Counted from the first letter of the stretch, positions 52,688-62,286 are shown. The stretch: 64,000 nucleotides of DNA from Arthrobacter cavernae (GCF_017368795.1 NZ_JAFNLL010000007.1:1-64000), one strand, 5' to 3'. The notes: a model not told the origin generated them from the sequence alone. Made by a program: numbers and translations.

Positions 52688-52710
52688 ATGCTCGCCGAAA
52701 GGAAACCTAA

Positions 52711-53721
52711 GTGCTCATTGCACAGCGCCCCACCCTGTCTGAAGAAGTTGTATCCGAGAACCGCTCCCGCTTCGTCATCGAACCGCTGGAGCCGGGCTTC
52801 GGCTACACCCTCGGAAACTCCCTCCGCCGTACCCTGCTCTCCTCCATCCCCGGTGCCGCTGTAACCAGCATCCGGATCGATGGCGTGCTGCACGAGTTCA
52901 CCACGGTTCCGGGTGTCAAGGAAGATGTCACCGAGATCATCCTTAACATCAAGAACCTCTCCGTGTCCTCCGAGCACGACGAGCCGGTTGTTGCGTACCT
53001 GCGCAAGCAGGGCCCCGGAATCGTCACCGCTGCGGACATCGCTCCGCCGGCCGGCGTCGAATTCCACAACCCGGATCTGCACATCGCCACCCTGAACTCG
53101 AAGGGCAAGTTCGAACTCGAACTGACCATCGAGCGCGGCCGTGGCTACGTTTCGGCAGCTCAGAACAAGTCCGGCGACTCCGAGATCGGCCGTATTCCGG
53201 TCGACTCGATCTACTCGCCGGTCATGAAGGTAACTTTCCGCGTGGAAGCTACCCGTGTTGAGCAGCGCACCGACTTCGACAAGCTGATTGTCGACGTCGA
53301 GACCAAGCAGGCAATCGCCCCGCGCGACGCCGTTGCTTCCGCAGGCACCACCTTGGTGGAACTGTTCGGTCTGGCTCGTGAGCTGAACACCGCAGCTGAA
53401 GGTATCGAGATTGGCCCGTCGCCGACGGACGCTGCCCTGGCAGCGGACATGGCACTGCCGATCGAGGACCTGGACCTCACCGTCCGTTCCTACAACTGCC
53501 TCAAGCGTGAGGGCATCCACACCGTGGGTGAACTCGTTGCCCGCTCCGAGGCTGACCTGATGGACATCCGTAACTTCGGTGCGAAGTCCATCGATGAGGT
53601 CAAGGCAAAGCTGGTTGAACTGGGTCTGTCCCTCAAGGACTCCCCTCCCGGTTTCGACCTGGCAGCCCGCGCCGCAGCCATCGAAGAGGACGACGCCGCG
53701 TTCAGCGACGACGAGCTCTAA
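52711..53721 (+). CDS. rpoA: DNA-directed RNA polymerase alpha subunit
   Basis: A 336-residue alpha subunit. The N-terminal assembly domain contains [20 protein letters not shown]. The C-terminal domain, which binds UP elements and activators, has [20 protein letters not shown] and [23 protein letters not shown] start at 52711 after GAAAGGAAA. Paired with rplQ downstream. Confidence 0.97.
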   Translation: MLIAQRPTLSEEVVSENRSRFVIEPLEPGFGYTLGNSLRRTLLSSIPGAAVTSIRIDGVLHEFTTVPGVKEDVTEIILNIKNLSVSSEHDEPVVAYLRKQGPGIVTAADIAPPAGVEFHNPDLHIATLNSKGKFELELTIERGRGYVSAAQNKSGDSEIGRIPVDSIYSPVMKVTFRVEATRVEQRTDFDKLIVDVETKQAIAPRDAVASAGTTLVELFGLARELNTAAEGIEIGPSPTDAALAADMALPIEDLDLTVRSYNCLKREGIHTVGELVARSEADLMDIRNFGAKSIDEVKAKLVELGLSLKDSPPGFDLAARAAAIEEDDAAFSDDEL

Positions 53722-53787
53722 CAAGCAGATCTTGGCCGCCGGTTCCATGTTTGGATCGGCACGGCCTACACAACAGGAGAAACAATT

Positions 53788-54339
53788 ATGCCTACCCCCA
53801 CTAAGGGTCCGCGCCTCGGAGGCGGTCCGGCTCACGAGCGTCTGATGCTCGCGAACCTGGCAGCTGCTCTGTTTGAGCACAAGCGCATCACCACCACGGT
53901 CACCAAGGCCAAGCGCCTGAAGCCGTACGCAGAGCGCCTGGTCACCTTCGCCAAGCGTGGCGACCTCGCTTCCCGCCGCCGCGTTCTCGGCCTGATCAGC
54001 AACAAGGGCGTCGTCCACGAGCTGTTCACCGACATCGCCGGCGCAGTTGCCAACCGCGATGGTGGCTACACCCGCATCACCAAGATCGGCAACCGCAAGG
54101 GCGACAACGCTCCCATGGCTGTCATCGAACTGGTTCTCGAGCCGGTTTCCGCCAAGCAGGCCGTCGTAGCCGAGGCTACCCAGGCTGCTGCCAAGGCTGC
54201 TCCGGCTGCCGAGGTTGTCGAGGAAGAGGTCGTTGAGGCCGAAGCCGTCGAGACCGAGGCTGTTGAAGCTGAAGCTGAAGCTGCTGAGACCGAAGTCGCT
54301 GAAGCTGAAGAGGCTCCGGCCGCTGAGGACAAGAAGTAA
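53788..54339 (+). CDS. rplQ: 50S ribosomal protein L17
   Basis: A 183-residue L17. The core is [20 protein letters not shown] and [20 protein letters not shown]. The last ~60 residues are an Ala/Glu/Val-rich acidic tail; E. coli L17 is 127 residues. AGGAGA precedes ATG 53788. Confidence 0.96.
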   Translation: MPTPTKGPRLGGGPAHERLMLANLAAALFEHKRITTTVTKAKRLKPYAERLVTFAKRGDLASRRRVLGLISNKGVVHELFTDIAGAVANRDGGYTRITKIGNRKGDNAPMAVIELVLEPVSAKQAVVAEATQAAAKAAPAAEVVEEEVVEAEAVETEAVEAEAEAAETEVAEAEEAPAAEDKK

Positions 54340-54358
54340 TTCACTGAATTCTTCACAG

Positions 54359-54372
54359 TAGACTTAAGTCTA
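54359..54372. promoter_or_regulatory. palindrome with a -10 box placed for a leaderless truA
   Basis: TAGACTTAAGTCTA is a perfect 14-bp palindrome. Its first half, TAGACT (54359-54364), is a good -10 box, and the A of the truA ATG (54372) lies seven bases past its end, the expected transcription start. That would yield an mRNA starting at the AUG. Confidence 0.4.
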
Positions 54373-55262
54373 TGAAAGAACAAAAACCCGCTGCCCCCGT
54401 CTTGGGGGGCGGCGGGTTTTTGCGTGTCCGGCTTGATCTTTCCTACGACGGCGGCCCGTTCAACGGCTGGGCCGTGCAGCCCGGGCTGCGGACCGTGCAG
54501 GGCTCCCTGGAGGAAGCCCTGGCCTTGATCCTGCAGCGGCCCGTCCGCGTGACGGTCGCGGGCCGCACCGACGCCGGCGTCCACGCCCGCGGCCAGGTGG
54601 TCCACCTGGACGTGAGCGAGGCCGAGTGGCTGGGACTGCCGCGCGGGCACGAACTCGATCCCGCCGTCGCGCTCCTGCGGCGCCTCCGGGGCGCCCTCAG
54701 CCGAGGGCTGGGTGACCTGACGGGGGCCGTGGAAGTGCACGACGCCGGCCTGGCGCCGGAGGGTTTCGACGCCCGGTTCTCTGCCTTGTGGCGCCGTTAC
54801 AGTTACCGCATCGCGGACGGTCCCGCCGGCTGGGATCCGCTCCTGCGCGGGCTCACGCTCTGGCACAAGCAGCATCTCGACGTCGGGCTCCTCAATGAGG
54901 GTGCCGCGCAGCTGCTGGGGCTGCAGGACTTCCGTTCCTACTGCAAGCCGCGCGAAGGTGCCACCACCATCCGTGAGCTGCAGCGTTTCGAATTCGCCCG
55001 GGGGAGCGACGGCGTCATCACCGCCACGGTGCAGGCGGACGCCTTCTGCCACAACATGGTGCGGTCCCTGGTGGGCTCCGCGCTGCGCGTGGGGGAGGGG
55101 CTCGAGGCGCCGCAATGGCTGCACGAGCGCCTGCTGGCCAGGACCCGCGACGCCAAGTCCGTACTGGCTGCCCCGCACCCGCTGGTGCTTGAGGAAGTGG
55201 CCTACCCCTCGGACGCCGAGCTATTGACGCGGGCCGAGCTCACCAGGGCTCGACGGGAATAG
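54372..55262 (+). CDS. truA: tRNA pseudouridine(38-40) synthase TruA
   Basis: A 296-residue (from the ATG) TruA, which makes pseudouridine at positions 38-40 of tRNA anticodon arms. The catalytic Asp is D67 in AGRTDAGVHARGQVVHLD; RLDLSYDGGPFNGWAVQPG begins the fold. The first ~16 codons coincide with the rplQ terminator hairpin. Starts to consider are ATG 54372 (possibly leaderless) or TTG 54420, which begins just before the conserved RVRLDLSY. I keep the ATG because no ribosome binding site supports the TTG well. Confidence 0.93.
   Translation: MKEQKPAAPVLGGGGFLRVRLDLSYDGGPFNGWAVQPGLRTVQGSLEEALALILQRPVRVTVAGRTDAGVHARGQVVHLDVSEAEWLGLPRGHELDPAVALLRRLRGALSRGLGDLTGAVEVHDAGLAPEGFDARFSALWRRYSYRIADGPAGWDPLLRGLTLWHKQHLDVGLLNEGAAQLLGLQDFRSYCKPREGATTIRELQRFEFARGSDGVITATVQADAFCHNMVRSLVGSALRVGEGLEAPQWLHERLLARTRDAKSVLAAPHPLVLEEVAYPSDAELLTRAELTRARRE
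54383..54421 (+). terminator. rplQ terminator inside the truA 5' end
   Basis: AAAAACCCGC plus TGCCCCC pairs with GGGGGGC plus GCGGGTTTTT; arms lie at about 54383-54399 and 54404-54421. It ends in TTTTT. Located 45 bp after the rplQ stop and overlapping the first codons of truA. Confidence 0.85.
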
Positions 55263-55283
55263 CAAACATAATTGAATGGCCCC

Positions 55284-55350
55284 CTCCCGGTTCTGGGTAC
55301 CGGGAGAGGGCCTGGTTGGCCAGCGGCGGTTCTGGGTGCCGCGGCTGGCC
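55284..55350. terminator. twin hairpins between truA and the distal flp gene
   Basis: CTCCCGGT/ACCGGGAG (55284-55291 with 55299-55306) is followed by a second GC-rich inverted repeat around GGCCAGC...GCTGGCC (about 55318-55350). Both loops carry GGTTCTGGGT (from 55289 and 55327), so the two hairpins are near-duplicates. They sit between convergent genes. Confidence 0.6.
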
Positions 55351-55391
55351 GGTCTGGTGGCGCCTCATGGGCGCCTGTTATGCAGCCGCTG

Positions 55392-55583
55392 TTACGGCAG
55401 TCCCAGAGCCGCTTTCACGCCATTCGCCAGCTCGCCGAAGTACCCGTCCAGGGCGAGCCCGAAGACACCTACTCCGGCGACGATGATCATGGCGATGAAG
55501 CCCGCCAGTATTGAATACTCCGTGGCCGTGGCCCCCCGCTCGCTTGCCAACAGGGAGATCATCTGACTGAGTTTGCGTTTCAT
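55392..55583 (-). CDS. flp: Flp/Fap-type pilin (distal copy)
   Basis: A 63-residue prepilin. The processing site is ERG|ATATEY, cleaved after G17, with Glu at +5 (E22) as in type IVb pilins, then a hydrophobic stretch (SILAGFIAMIIVAGVGVFGL) that forms the filament core. ATG 55583 has AAGGCGAG upstream; the longer in-frame start at 55616 would overlap tadC. It is the last gene of the Tad cluster, just after tadC. A second, similar Flp gene lies near the other end. Confidence 0.88.
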   Translation of the reverse strand: MKRKLSQMISLLASERGATATEYSILAGFIAMIIVAGVGVFGLALDGYFGELANGVKAALGLP

Positions 55584-55615
55584 GATTTGCTCGCCTTTCA
55601 CTCGTTGAATTGGCA

Positions 55616-56491
55616 TTAGGAGAAGGCCTCGATGATTTTCATGACCGCGGGGCCCAAGAGGATGATGAAAAGCGTCGGGAAGATGCAGAAGATCAGCGGG
55701 AAAAGGATCTTGACCGGGATCTTCATGGCGTGTTCCTCAGCCCGCTGCCGCCGTTTGGTCCGCATTTCCTGTGCCTGGGCCTTGAGGACCTTGGCGATCG
55801 CAATACCGTAGGCATCAGCCTGGACAACGGCTCGGATGAAGCTCCTGACGTCCGGAACATCCACGCGCTCGGAAAGAGCCAGATAGGCGTCCTTGCGGCT
55901 GCGGCCCACCTGGATGTCCTGCAACGTCCGGATGAACTCATCGGCCAAGGGGCCTTTGCCGTTCTCCGCCGTACGTGCCATGGCGGCTTCGAAGCCCAGG
56001 CCGGCCTGGACAGAGATCAGCATTTGGTCGAGCGAATTGGGCAGTTCCGTCCGAATGGTTTCCCGCCGCTTTTGAGCATTGGAACGGATCAGCAGATCCG
56101 GGACGAAATAGGCCAGGGCCATGACGGCGACACCGAGCAGGAACCGCCCGGCCGAGCGCTCCCCAAGGAACAGCAGCAGCCCGAGCGTGGCGCCGCCGAG
56201 TGCCAGCAGCGGTTTGACCATCAGCACCCTGCCGAGCGGCCAGTCCTTTGGCCGGCCGGCGCCGGCAAGCTGTTTGTCGAGCCAAGCCACGTAGCTGCCT
56301 GGCACCAGTTGACGTGACAGGGCTGTCAAACGCTGCCGTGTGTCGAGGGACTGACGTGCAGTTGCCGCGCGTACACCCAGATTGGTCCGGATATTGCGCA
56401 GGCCGACCCTGTCCCCGGTGAACGCTAGCCAGACCATCCAAGAAATAGGGGCCACAATGGCCAACATGGCCGCATATGCGATGAATTGCAT
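55616..56491 (-). CDS. tadC: Tad pilus inner-membrane protein TadC
   Basis: A 291-residue T2SSF-domain platform protein. The motif block ELPNSLDQMLISVQAGLGFE and a second conserved AEENGK-like segment are followed by TM helices at the C-terminus (KIPVKILFPLIFCIFPTLFI). With TadB it forms the inner-membrane base for Flp assembly. Gene order TadA-TadB-TadC is standard. Confidence 0.9.
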   Translation of the reverse strand: MQFIAYAAMLAIVAPISWMVWLAFTGDRVGLRNIRTNLGVRAATARQSLDTRQRLTALSRQLVPGSYVAWLDKQLAGAGRPKDWPLGRVLMVKPLLALGGATLGLLLFLGERSAGRFLLGVAVMALAYFVPDLLIRSNAQKRRETIRTELPNSLDQMLISVQAGLGFEAAMARTAENGKGPLADEFIRTLQDIQVGRSRKDAYLALSERVDVPDVRSFIRAVVQADAYGIAIAKVLKAQAQEMRTKRRQRAEEHAMKIPVKILFPLIFCIFPTLFIILLGPAVMKIIEAFS

Positions 56492-56503
56492 GGTGGATCC
56501 TCC

Positions 56504-57454
56504 CTAGTACTTTGGCTTGATCAGCCGGCTGAGCCAGAAGGCTCCCAGGCTGAGCATCACCACTGCAACGGCGATCATGACGTAGCCGGGCACGGTTGAG
56601 GTGAAAGTTTGGGCGTAGACCGGGTTCATGAACTGCAGCGCGATGAACATCACCACAGGCAGCGCCAGCAGCACCAGCGCAGACATCCGCCCTTCTGCGC
56701 TCAGTGCCTTGACCTGGCGCCGGATCTGGTTGCGGTCGCGGATGGTCTCGCCAACGTGGTCCAGCACTTCGGCCAAGTCGCCCCCGACTTCCCGGTGGAT
56801 TTCGATTGCCTGGGCAATCCAGCTGAAGTCTTCGCTCTGGGTCCTGATGGCAACATCGTTCAGGGACTCGCCGAGATCCCGCCCGATACGTGTTTCGTTG
56901 ACGATCCTGCCCATTTCTTCGGCCATCGGGGCTTCGCTCTCCTGGGCAGCAGCGTCCACCGCCCGCAAGAGGCTGTGGCCAGCCCGCATCCCTCCGGTCA
57001 GCATCTGGAGAGTATCCGGTACCTGCTCATCGAATTTCGCCGCCCGCCGCGACGTCAGCACCTTGAGGAGTGCGGCAAGGACCAGGACGGCGATCAGGGC
57101 CATCAGGATGGCGAAAACAAGGCCGCCCAGAATGAAGCCGGTGACGCCGGCGAACGTAACCACGATGCCGGCCAACAAGACGTAGTCGGCTGGCTGCCTC
57201 TTCAAACCGGCGGCATCCAGCCTTGCCTGCGAAAGAAAGCCCCCAGAGCGCGGCTGCATCCGCGCCTGGATGGCATAGCGGGCACCGTCCGTCAGCCGAG
57301 TCAGGGCGGACGTGTGGACTGGTGCATCGGGACGGCGCCTGTCGACGTCGAGCGTCCTTGACTTGAGCACCACCAAGACCACCAAGAGTAGGGAGACATA
57401 CACCAGGCCCAGCCCGACGGCGAGCAGAATCACCGGGGTTCCGGGGGCGTTCAC
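56504..57454 (-). CDS. tadB: Tad pilus inner-membrane protein TadB
   Basis: A 316-residue T2SSF-domain protein with TM helices at residues about 10-30 and in the middle and C-terminal parts. Family block is DTLQMLTGGMRAGHSLLRAV and EIHREVGGDLAEVLDHVGET. GTG start overlaps the tadA stop by 4 nt. Confidence 0.9.
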   Translation of the reverse strand: MNAPGTPVILLAVGLGLVYVSLLLVVLVVLKSRTLDVDRRRPDAPVHTSALTRLTDGARYAIQARMQPRSGGFLSQARLDAAGLKRQPADYVLLAGIVVTFAGVTGFILGGLVFAILMALIAVLVLAALLKVLTSRRAAKFDEQVPDTLQMLTGGMRAGHSLLRAVDAAAQESEAPMAEEMGRIVNETRIGRDLGESLNDVAIRTQSEDFSWIAQAIEIHREVGGDLAEVLDHVGETIRDRNQIRRQVKALSAEGRMSALVLLALPVVMFIALQFMNPVYAQTFTSTVPGYVMIAVAVVMLSLGAFWLSRLIKPKY

Positions 57455-58929
57455 CGAACGCCCCCCGCCATGTGCGCCCCGAAGACAGCCGGGGAGATGG
57501 GAATGCCCAGCTCCACGAAGCGGTCGGTGAAACGCGGACGGACACCGGTGGGGATGGGCTTGCCGAGGAAGCGGCCGTTGGCATCAACACCGGCTGAATA
57601 GTCGAACACGAAGGCGTCCTGGAGGGTCACAATGTCGCCTTCCATGCCTTGGACTTCCGTGATGTGGGTGACCCTGCGTGTCCCATCCCGCAACCGGGTG
57701 ATGTGCACGATCAGATTCACGGCGGAAGCCACTTGCTCCCGGATTGCCCGGAGGGGCAGGTCCATGCCGGCCATCAGGACCAGGGTCTCCAGCCGGGCGA
57801 CGGCGTCTCGCGGCGAGTTCGCGTGGACCGTGGAGATGGAGCCGTCATGGCCTGTGTTCATGGCCTGGAGCATGTCCAAGGATTCGCCACCGCGGACTTC
57901 GCCAACCACGATGCGGTCCGGGCGCATGCGCAGCGAGTTCCGCACGAGATCCCGGATGCTGACTTCACCGCGGCCCTCGATGTTGGCCGGCCTGCTTTCG
58001 AGGCGCACCACGTGCTCCTGCTGGAGCTGCAGTTCCACGGCATCCTCAATGGTGACGATCCTGTCCTCGACAGGAATGAAGGAGGACAACACATTCAACA
58101 GGGTGGTCTTGCCGGTACCGGTACCGCCGGAGACGATGATATTCATCCGCGCCAGGACGCAGGCCCTGAGCAGTTCCGCCATCTCCGGAGACAGGCTGCC
58201 AAACTCGATGAGATTGTTGACCGTCAAGGCCTCGCGGCCGAATTTTCGGATGGTCAGCGAAGGCCCGTTGACGGCCAGCGGCGGAATAATGGCATTCACG
58301 CGGGAGCCGTCAGGCAGCCGCGCATCCACCAGCGGTGATGACTCGTCGATCCGCCGTCCAACTCTGGAAACAATGCGTTCTATGATCCGCCGCAGGGCCT
58401 CGTCCGAGGAGAACTTGGCCTCCGTCTTGTGCAGCCGCCCGAACCGCTCTACATAGATGCTGTCGTAACGGTTGACCATGACTTCAGTGATTTCCGGATC
58501 GTCCAGGAACCGCTGAATGGCACCATGGCCCAGAACGTCGTCGATGATCTCTGCCATAAGACGCTGCCGCTCCGCAGAGGTCAGGGGAACCTGCTCTTCG
58601 TCGACAACAACTTTCAGCTCGTCCCGGACGAACTGGTGCAGTTCGGCCTCGTCCATGGAGGAATCGGAGAGTCTGGAGCCCAGACGTTCAAAGAGGGTCT
58701 TGCTGGCTCGCTCCTTAAGGTCGCGGAGCGCTTCACTGGCATGAATTGTCGACGGCGAACCGTCATCCGGATGGGAGGCCGTGTTCGAGGCCTCGGCTGC
58801 CTTGGCCTCCTGGATCTGGCTCAGAGTGCCTGTTGTCCCAGTGCCGGCGTCCGGAATGGCTGCTTCATTCGGAGCCCCACCGGTATTGCCGTCATAGCGA
58901 AGGCTTTCGAGTCTGCGTGAGAGGTTCAC
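57451..58929 (-). CDS. tadA: Tad pilus assembly ATPase TadA/CpaF
   Basis: A 492-residue secretion ATPase. Walker A is GGTGTGKTTLL (residues 268-278, K274). The Asp box/Walker B region is in RMRPDRIVVGEVRGGESLDM, with the His box after TGHDGSISTVHANS. It powers Flp extrusion (and in bifunctional cases retraction). The first ~100 residues are low-complexity. GTG at 58929 overlaps the TadZ stop (GTGA); the longer in-frame start at 59268 was rejected. Confidence 0.93.
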   Translation of the reverse strand: MNLSRRLESLRYDGNTGGAPNEAAIPDAGTGTTGTLSQIQEAKAAEASNTASHPDDGSPSTIHASEALRDLKERASKTLFERLGSRLSDSSMDEAELHQFVRDELKVVVDEEQVPLTSAERQRLMAEIIDDVLGHGAIQRFLDDPEITEVMVNRYDSIYVERFGRLHKTEAKFSSDEALRRIIERIVSRVGRRIDESSPLVDARLPDGSRVNAIIPPLAVNGPSLTIRKFGREALTVNNLIEFGSLSPEMAELLRACVLARMNIIVSGGTGTGKTTLLNVLSSFIPVEDRIVTIEDAVELQLQQEHVVRLESRPANIEGRGEVSIRDLVRNSLRMRPDRIVVGEVRGGESLDMLQAMNTGHDGSISTVHANSPRDAVARLETLVLMAGMDLPLRAIREQVASAVNLIVHITRLRDGTRRVTHITEVQGMEGDIVTLQDAFVFDYSAGVDANGRFLGKPIPTGVRPRFTDRFVELGIPISPAVFGAHMAGGVR

Positions 58930-60131
58930 CGGACAACCGCCCTTCTGTGCAACTGCTTGTGTGATCGCGCTTCCCAGTTGGGTTTGAACCTGTTCACCAG
59001 CAGGCGCAGGCCTTTGGTGGCGGGGTCCCGCGCACCGTCCTGCAGCAATGGGACGCCCTTGTTGGTTGAAAAGGGAAGAGTCCGTGAACGGGGGATGGCC
59101 ACGTCCACCGGAACGCCGATAGTCGCTTCCACGTCCGCAAGAGCCAAGCCGCTCTTGGGATCGGCCATGTTCAGGACCACGTGCCTGTGTTCCGGGAGCA
59201 ACTGCAGTTCGTCGAGGATGTGCAGGCCCGTCCGCAGACCCCGGATGCTGGGAATGTCCATGCCGCAAACCCAGACTGCGTCAGTGGCATTTTCCAGTGC
59301 GGCCAGAACATGTTCGCCGAGTCCAGGCGCAGTGTCGATAACCACATACTGGAACTCCTGACGGAGTTGCTCCAGCAGACGGGTGACGTGCTCAGCATTG
59401 ATACGGTCCATCTCCACCGGGTTGCGGGGGGCACAGAGGGCATAAATGCTTGCCGGGTGGACGCTCAAGTAGGTCTTGAGGACCATGGAGTCCTGGCTGG
59501 CTGGACCGAGCACGGCATCGGTGATGGTGCGTTCCGGATCCAAGAGGAGCCCACTGGCCACGTCACCGAATTGCAAGTCCAGGTCAACGATCACCACGCC
59601 CATCGGTGCCAGGCCGCCGAGCCCCACTGCCAGGTTGGTCGCCACAGTCGTCTTGCCGACGCCTCCTTTGGGCGACATGACAGCGATAACTCGACCGCCT
59701 GAGGACTGGGGTGATGCCTCGGCAGCGCTGGGAGCGAGGCCCCGACGCCGGCCTGCAGCTGCCAGGCTTGCCCGCTCAACCATGACCCGGATGGAATCCG
59801 GGTCCGCGGCAGGGGAGAGGATGTCCCGCACGCCGGACCGCATGGCCGCCAGGACGAGTTCCGGGGACTGTTCGACGGCAAGCACCACACTGATTTCCGG
59901 GAACTGAAGATCCAACAGGGAGGCGTGCTTGAGGGAATCATTGATCTCCAAGCCCGGTCCAAGGATCATTACTTCGGGTGGTTCCCCTAGGAGCTGGTCC
60001 AGGATATCCCGGGGACCTTCCGGCAAGTAGTCAGCTTGGAACCATTGAAGGCTTCCGCTCATACCTGCTGTTGCAGAGCGGACCCGGCGTTCAAAGTCGT
60101 GGTCCGGCGTGATGAGAACGAAGCGGCTCAT
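58926..60131 (-). CDS. tadZ: Tad localisation protein TadZ/CpaE (ParA-like)
   Basis: A 401-residue protein. An N-terminal receiver-like domain (about residues 1-125) is followed by a deviant-Walker ATPase domain with MSPKGGVGKTTVATNLAVG (KGGVGKTT at 155-162). TadZ/CpaE directs the pilus machine to its cell location. It overlaps cpaB and tadA by 4 nt each. Confidence 0.9.
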   Translation of the reverse strand: MSRFVLITPDHDFERRVRSATAGMSGSLQWFQADYLPEGPRDILDQLLGEPPEVMILGPGLEINDSLKHASLLDLQFPEISVVLAVEQSPELVLAAMRSGVRDILSPAADPDSIRVMVERASLAAAGRRRGLAPSAAEASPQSSGGRVIAVMSPKGGVGKTTVATNLAVGLGGLAPMGVVIVDLDLQFGDVASGLLLDPERTITDAVLGPASQDSMVLKTYLSVHPASIYALCAPRNPVEMDRINAEHVTRLLEQLRQEFQYVVIDTAPGLGEHVLAALENATDAVWVCGMDIPSIRGLRTGLHILDELQLLPEHRHVVLNMADPKSGLALADVEATIGVPVDVAIPRSRTLPFSTNKGVPLLQDGARDPATKGLRLLVNRFKPNWEARSHKQLHRRAVVR

Positions 60132-60895
60132 TTGAATACCCCTCCTCTGTCCATGACCCCGGAAGTTCCTTCCGTTGCGTCCGATGGCTCCTTGGACAGG
60201 TAGACGGTGCCGAATTCGGCCGCGTAAACGATCTTTTCGACGTCGACGGCGGACCGCGCGAGGGTTACGAGGTAGCCTCCACCCTGGTTTGAATTTTTGT
60301 TGGCGTTCAGTGCCCCGCTGCCCTCTTTAGATGCGGAGCTGTCATTCTCAGTGATCGCGCCGCTGGCATCCTGGACTGCTGTCACGAGGACCTTGTGGAA
60401 CGTCAGCTGGGTCTGATCTGGAGCATTGGATTTCTCGTCGGCCTTGAAGGACAACATGACTCCGACTGTGTCCCCTGCGGTCACCTTCCCTCCGACCACG
60501 CGTTCGATGGGGAGCTTGAGAGTGACTTCTTGAAGGCCGGTGGGTACTTCCACCCGGCCCGGTCCGACGAGGGCGTTCGGCTCAATCATTCGCGAGGCGA
60601 GCAACTGCTCACCAGGCACGAATTCGATGGACGAGACCTTGGAGCCCAGATCCCCGAGGCTGCTGACGCTGTCTGCTGCAATTGCGGACTTGGGAACGGC
60701 CTTCTTGATGACGGATTCCCCGAACTTCGCGGCTGTGGTGCCGGCGGGGATCTCCTTCTGAATGACGTAGACCTCTTCGGTCTCAGTGTTGGCCAGCGCG
60801 CGCTTGTCGGCGCCCTGGACGTAGAACACCAGCATCACTGTTCCAACGATGGCCACGACAAGCGCAGCGATGCCTCCCAGTAGGCGTGTTTTCAC
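60128..60895 (-). CDS. cpaB: Flp pilus assembly protein CpaB/RcpC-like
   Basis: A 255-residue protein with an N-terminal TM (GGIAALVVAIVGTVMLVFYV) and a SAF-type domain (block EVYVIQKEIPAGTTAAKFG, EFVPGEQLLASRMI). In Gram-negatives it is periplasmic; here it would act outside the membrane or in the wall. A Ser/Asn-rich loop lies near residues 185-210. GTG start at 60895. Confidence 0.88.
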   Translation of the reverse strand: MKTRLLGGIAALVVAIVGTVMLVFYVQGADKRALANTETEEVYVIQKEIPAGTTAAKFGESVIKKAVPKSAIAADSVSSLGDLGSKVSSIEFVPGEQLLASRMIEPNALVGPGRVEVPTGLQEVTLKLPIERVVGGKVTAGDTVGVMLSFKADEKSNAPDQTQLTFHKVLVTAVQDASGAITENDSSASKEGSGALNANKNSNQGGGYLVTLARSAVDVEKIVYAAEFGTVYLSKEPSDATEGTSGVMDRGGVFK

Positions 60896-60916
60896 TTTTG
60901 ATCCCTCCAGATTTTC

Positions 60917-61915
60917 TTATTTGATTAGCTCCGGCGGCATGGTGACGCCGCCCTCGATGTAGCCGCCGCCCGAATAGAGCGACGGATCCGCGACCCAATC
61001 CACAAACACACCGGCAATGCCGCGGGAACTCGAGCCACCTGGAATGGTGGCGCCTCCCTCGATACCTCCATTGAAGCGAAAGCCTTCAAGGAGGAAGGCA
61101 ACGAAACCCTCGATGATGTATTTGCCGTCGCTTCCGTTTCCAGCAACTCCGCTATACACCGGCAACAGGACGACCTTGCCCAGATAGTCATCCAAGGTTT
61201 TGCCCTTGCACGGCTTCGGTACGCTGACGCCCGTCTTGCTCTCGATGTAGCCAGCGCCGGGCGGACCTGGAAGTACTTTGGCGGCGCAGTCACCGCTCGG
61301 GTTGGGGTCCGCAAATTGGAAACCGCCCGGAAGATCTGTGACATGGCCGGTGGAGGCATCGCCTTTGCAGGTTCCTGCTCGCGGATCATCCTTGATGTAG
61401 AGGTACTGTCTACCAGTGTTCCGATCGATCTGACACGGCGCGAAGATTATCGGCAGCGATGCCGGGCCGAGGAGCGGCCCGCCCCATTTTGCGGTGGCCT
61501 TGGCTCCCACGGATACAGCCGGTGCGCTGAGGGCACTGGCAAACATCTTGCTGAGGAACCCGGCATGGGTTGTTCCATCGATGGTGGAGGTGCTTACCGT
61601 GACCTGACCTGCGACGCTGAGGTCCACGGAGCGGACATTCGAGAGGCCGTCCTTGGCGTTCTGGTCGGCCAGGCCCTTCGCCACGCCGTCGGCGCCGGCC
61701 TGGGTGCAGCCGCTGTCGGATGCGCAGAGCTGGGCGGCGGCCAAGGCACCGGCATCGGCACCGTTTTGGAGTTCGGCGCGTTCGGCGTAGATCTGGCCGA
61801 CGTCCACGGCCATGGCGCCGGCGCCGATAAGCACCAGCATCATGACAGCTACCATGACGCCGGCGGCACCGCGCTCGCCGTCCCGGTTCTTGATTTTGCG
61901 CTTCAGCCACCGCAT
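60917..61915 (-). CDS. TadG-like pilus-associated protein
   Basis: A 332-residue protein. The N-terminus has ERGAAGVMVAVMMLVLIGAG, a TadE/F/G-type prepilin-like segment, then the Tad_N helix AELQNGADAGALAAAQLCAS. The C-terminal two-thirds is a Gly/Pro-rich extracellular domain with Cys residues (CQIDRNTG, GTCKGDAS). I chose ATG 61915, overlapping tadE by 13 nt. Function in the Tad apparatus is a pseudopilin or cell-surface factor. Confidence 0.82.
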   Translation of the reverse strand: MRWLKRKIKNRDGERGAAGVMVAVMMLVLIGAGAMAVDVGQIYAERAELQNGADAGALAAAQLCASDSGCTQAGADGVAKGLADQNAKDGLSNVRSVDLSVAGQVTVSTSTIDGTTHAGFLSKMFASALSAPAVSVGAKATAKWGGPLLGPASLPIIFAPCQIDRNTGRQYLYIKDDPRAGTCKGDASTGHVTDLPGGFQFADPNPSGDCAAKVLPGPPGAGYIESKTGVSVPKPCKGKTLDDYLGKVVLLPVYSGVAGNGSDGKYIIEGFVAFLLEGFRFNGGIEGGATIPGGSSSRGIAGVFVDWVADPSLYSGGGYIEGGVTMPPELIK

Positions 61916-62286
61916 CGCATGGCCCCCTGCCCGGTAACCGTGAGCGACGGAGTGAAAAATCCAGTGAGCGACGGCGCGTTGAACGTCACGGTTGCTTCTA
62001 CCGTGGCTCCCGGGCTGCACGAGCCCGAAAGGCCCACGTTTCCCGGGGAGAGGCTGATACTCGGTGCACCTGCCACCCCAGCAGCTTGTGCTTTGCCACT
62101 ATCATTCGTGACGGCCATGGTCCGGGCGGCCTCGCGGGCGGCCTGCGTGACGGAAATCTGAAGGTTGTAAAAGAAGGAGAATTCCACGATCGCCACAATG
62201 ATGAGCAAAAGAATCGGCGCGACTAGCGCAAATTCCACTGCGACGGCTCCGCGTTCTCCCTTGGGCCTGGCTTTGCTGCGGGTCAT
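61903..62286 (-). CDS. tadE: TadE-like pseudopilin
   Basis: A 127-residue TadE family protein. ERGAVAVEFALVAPILLLII matches the pseudopilin processing site (G13|A14, Glu at +5). The C-terminal ~70 residues are a small extracellular domain with a Cys pair (GSCSPG ... MRCGG). ATG 62286. Confidence 0.88.
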   Translation of the reverse strand: MTRSKARPKGERGAVAVEFALVAPILLLIIVAIVEFSFFYNLQISVTQAAREAARTMAVTNDSGKAQAAGVAGAPSISLSPGNVGLSGSCSPGATVEATVTFNAPSLTGFFTPSLTVTGQGAMRCGG

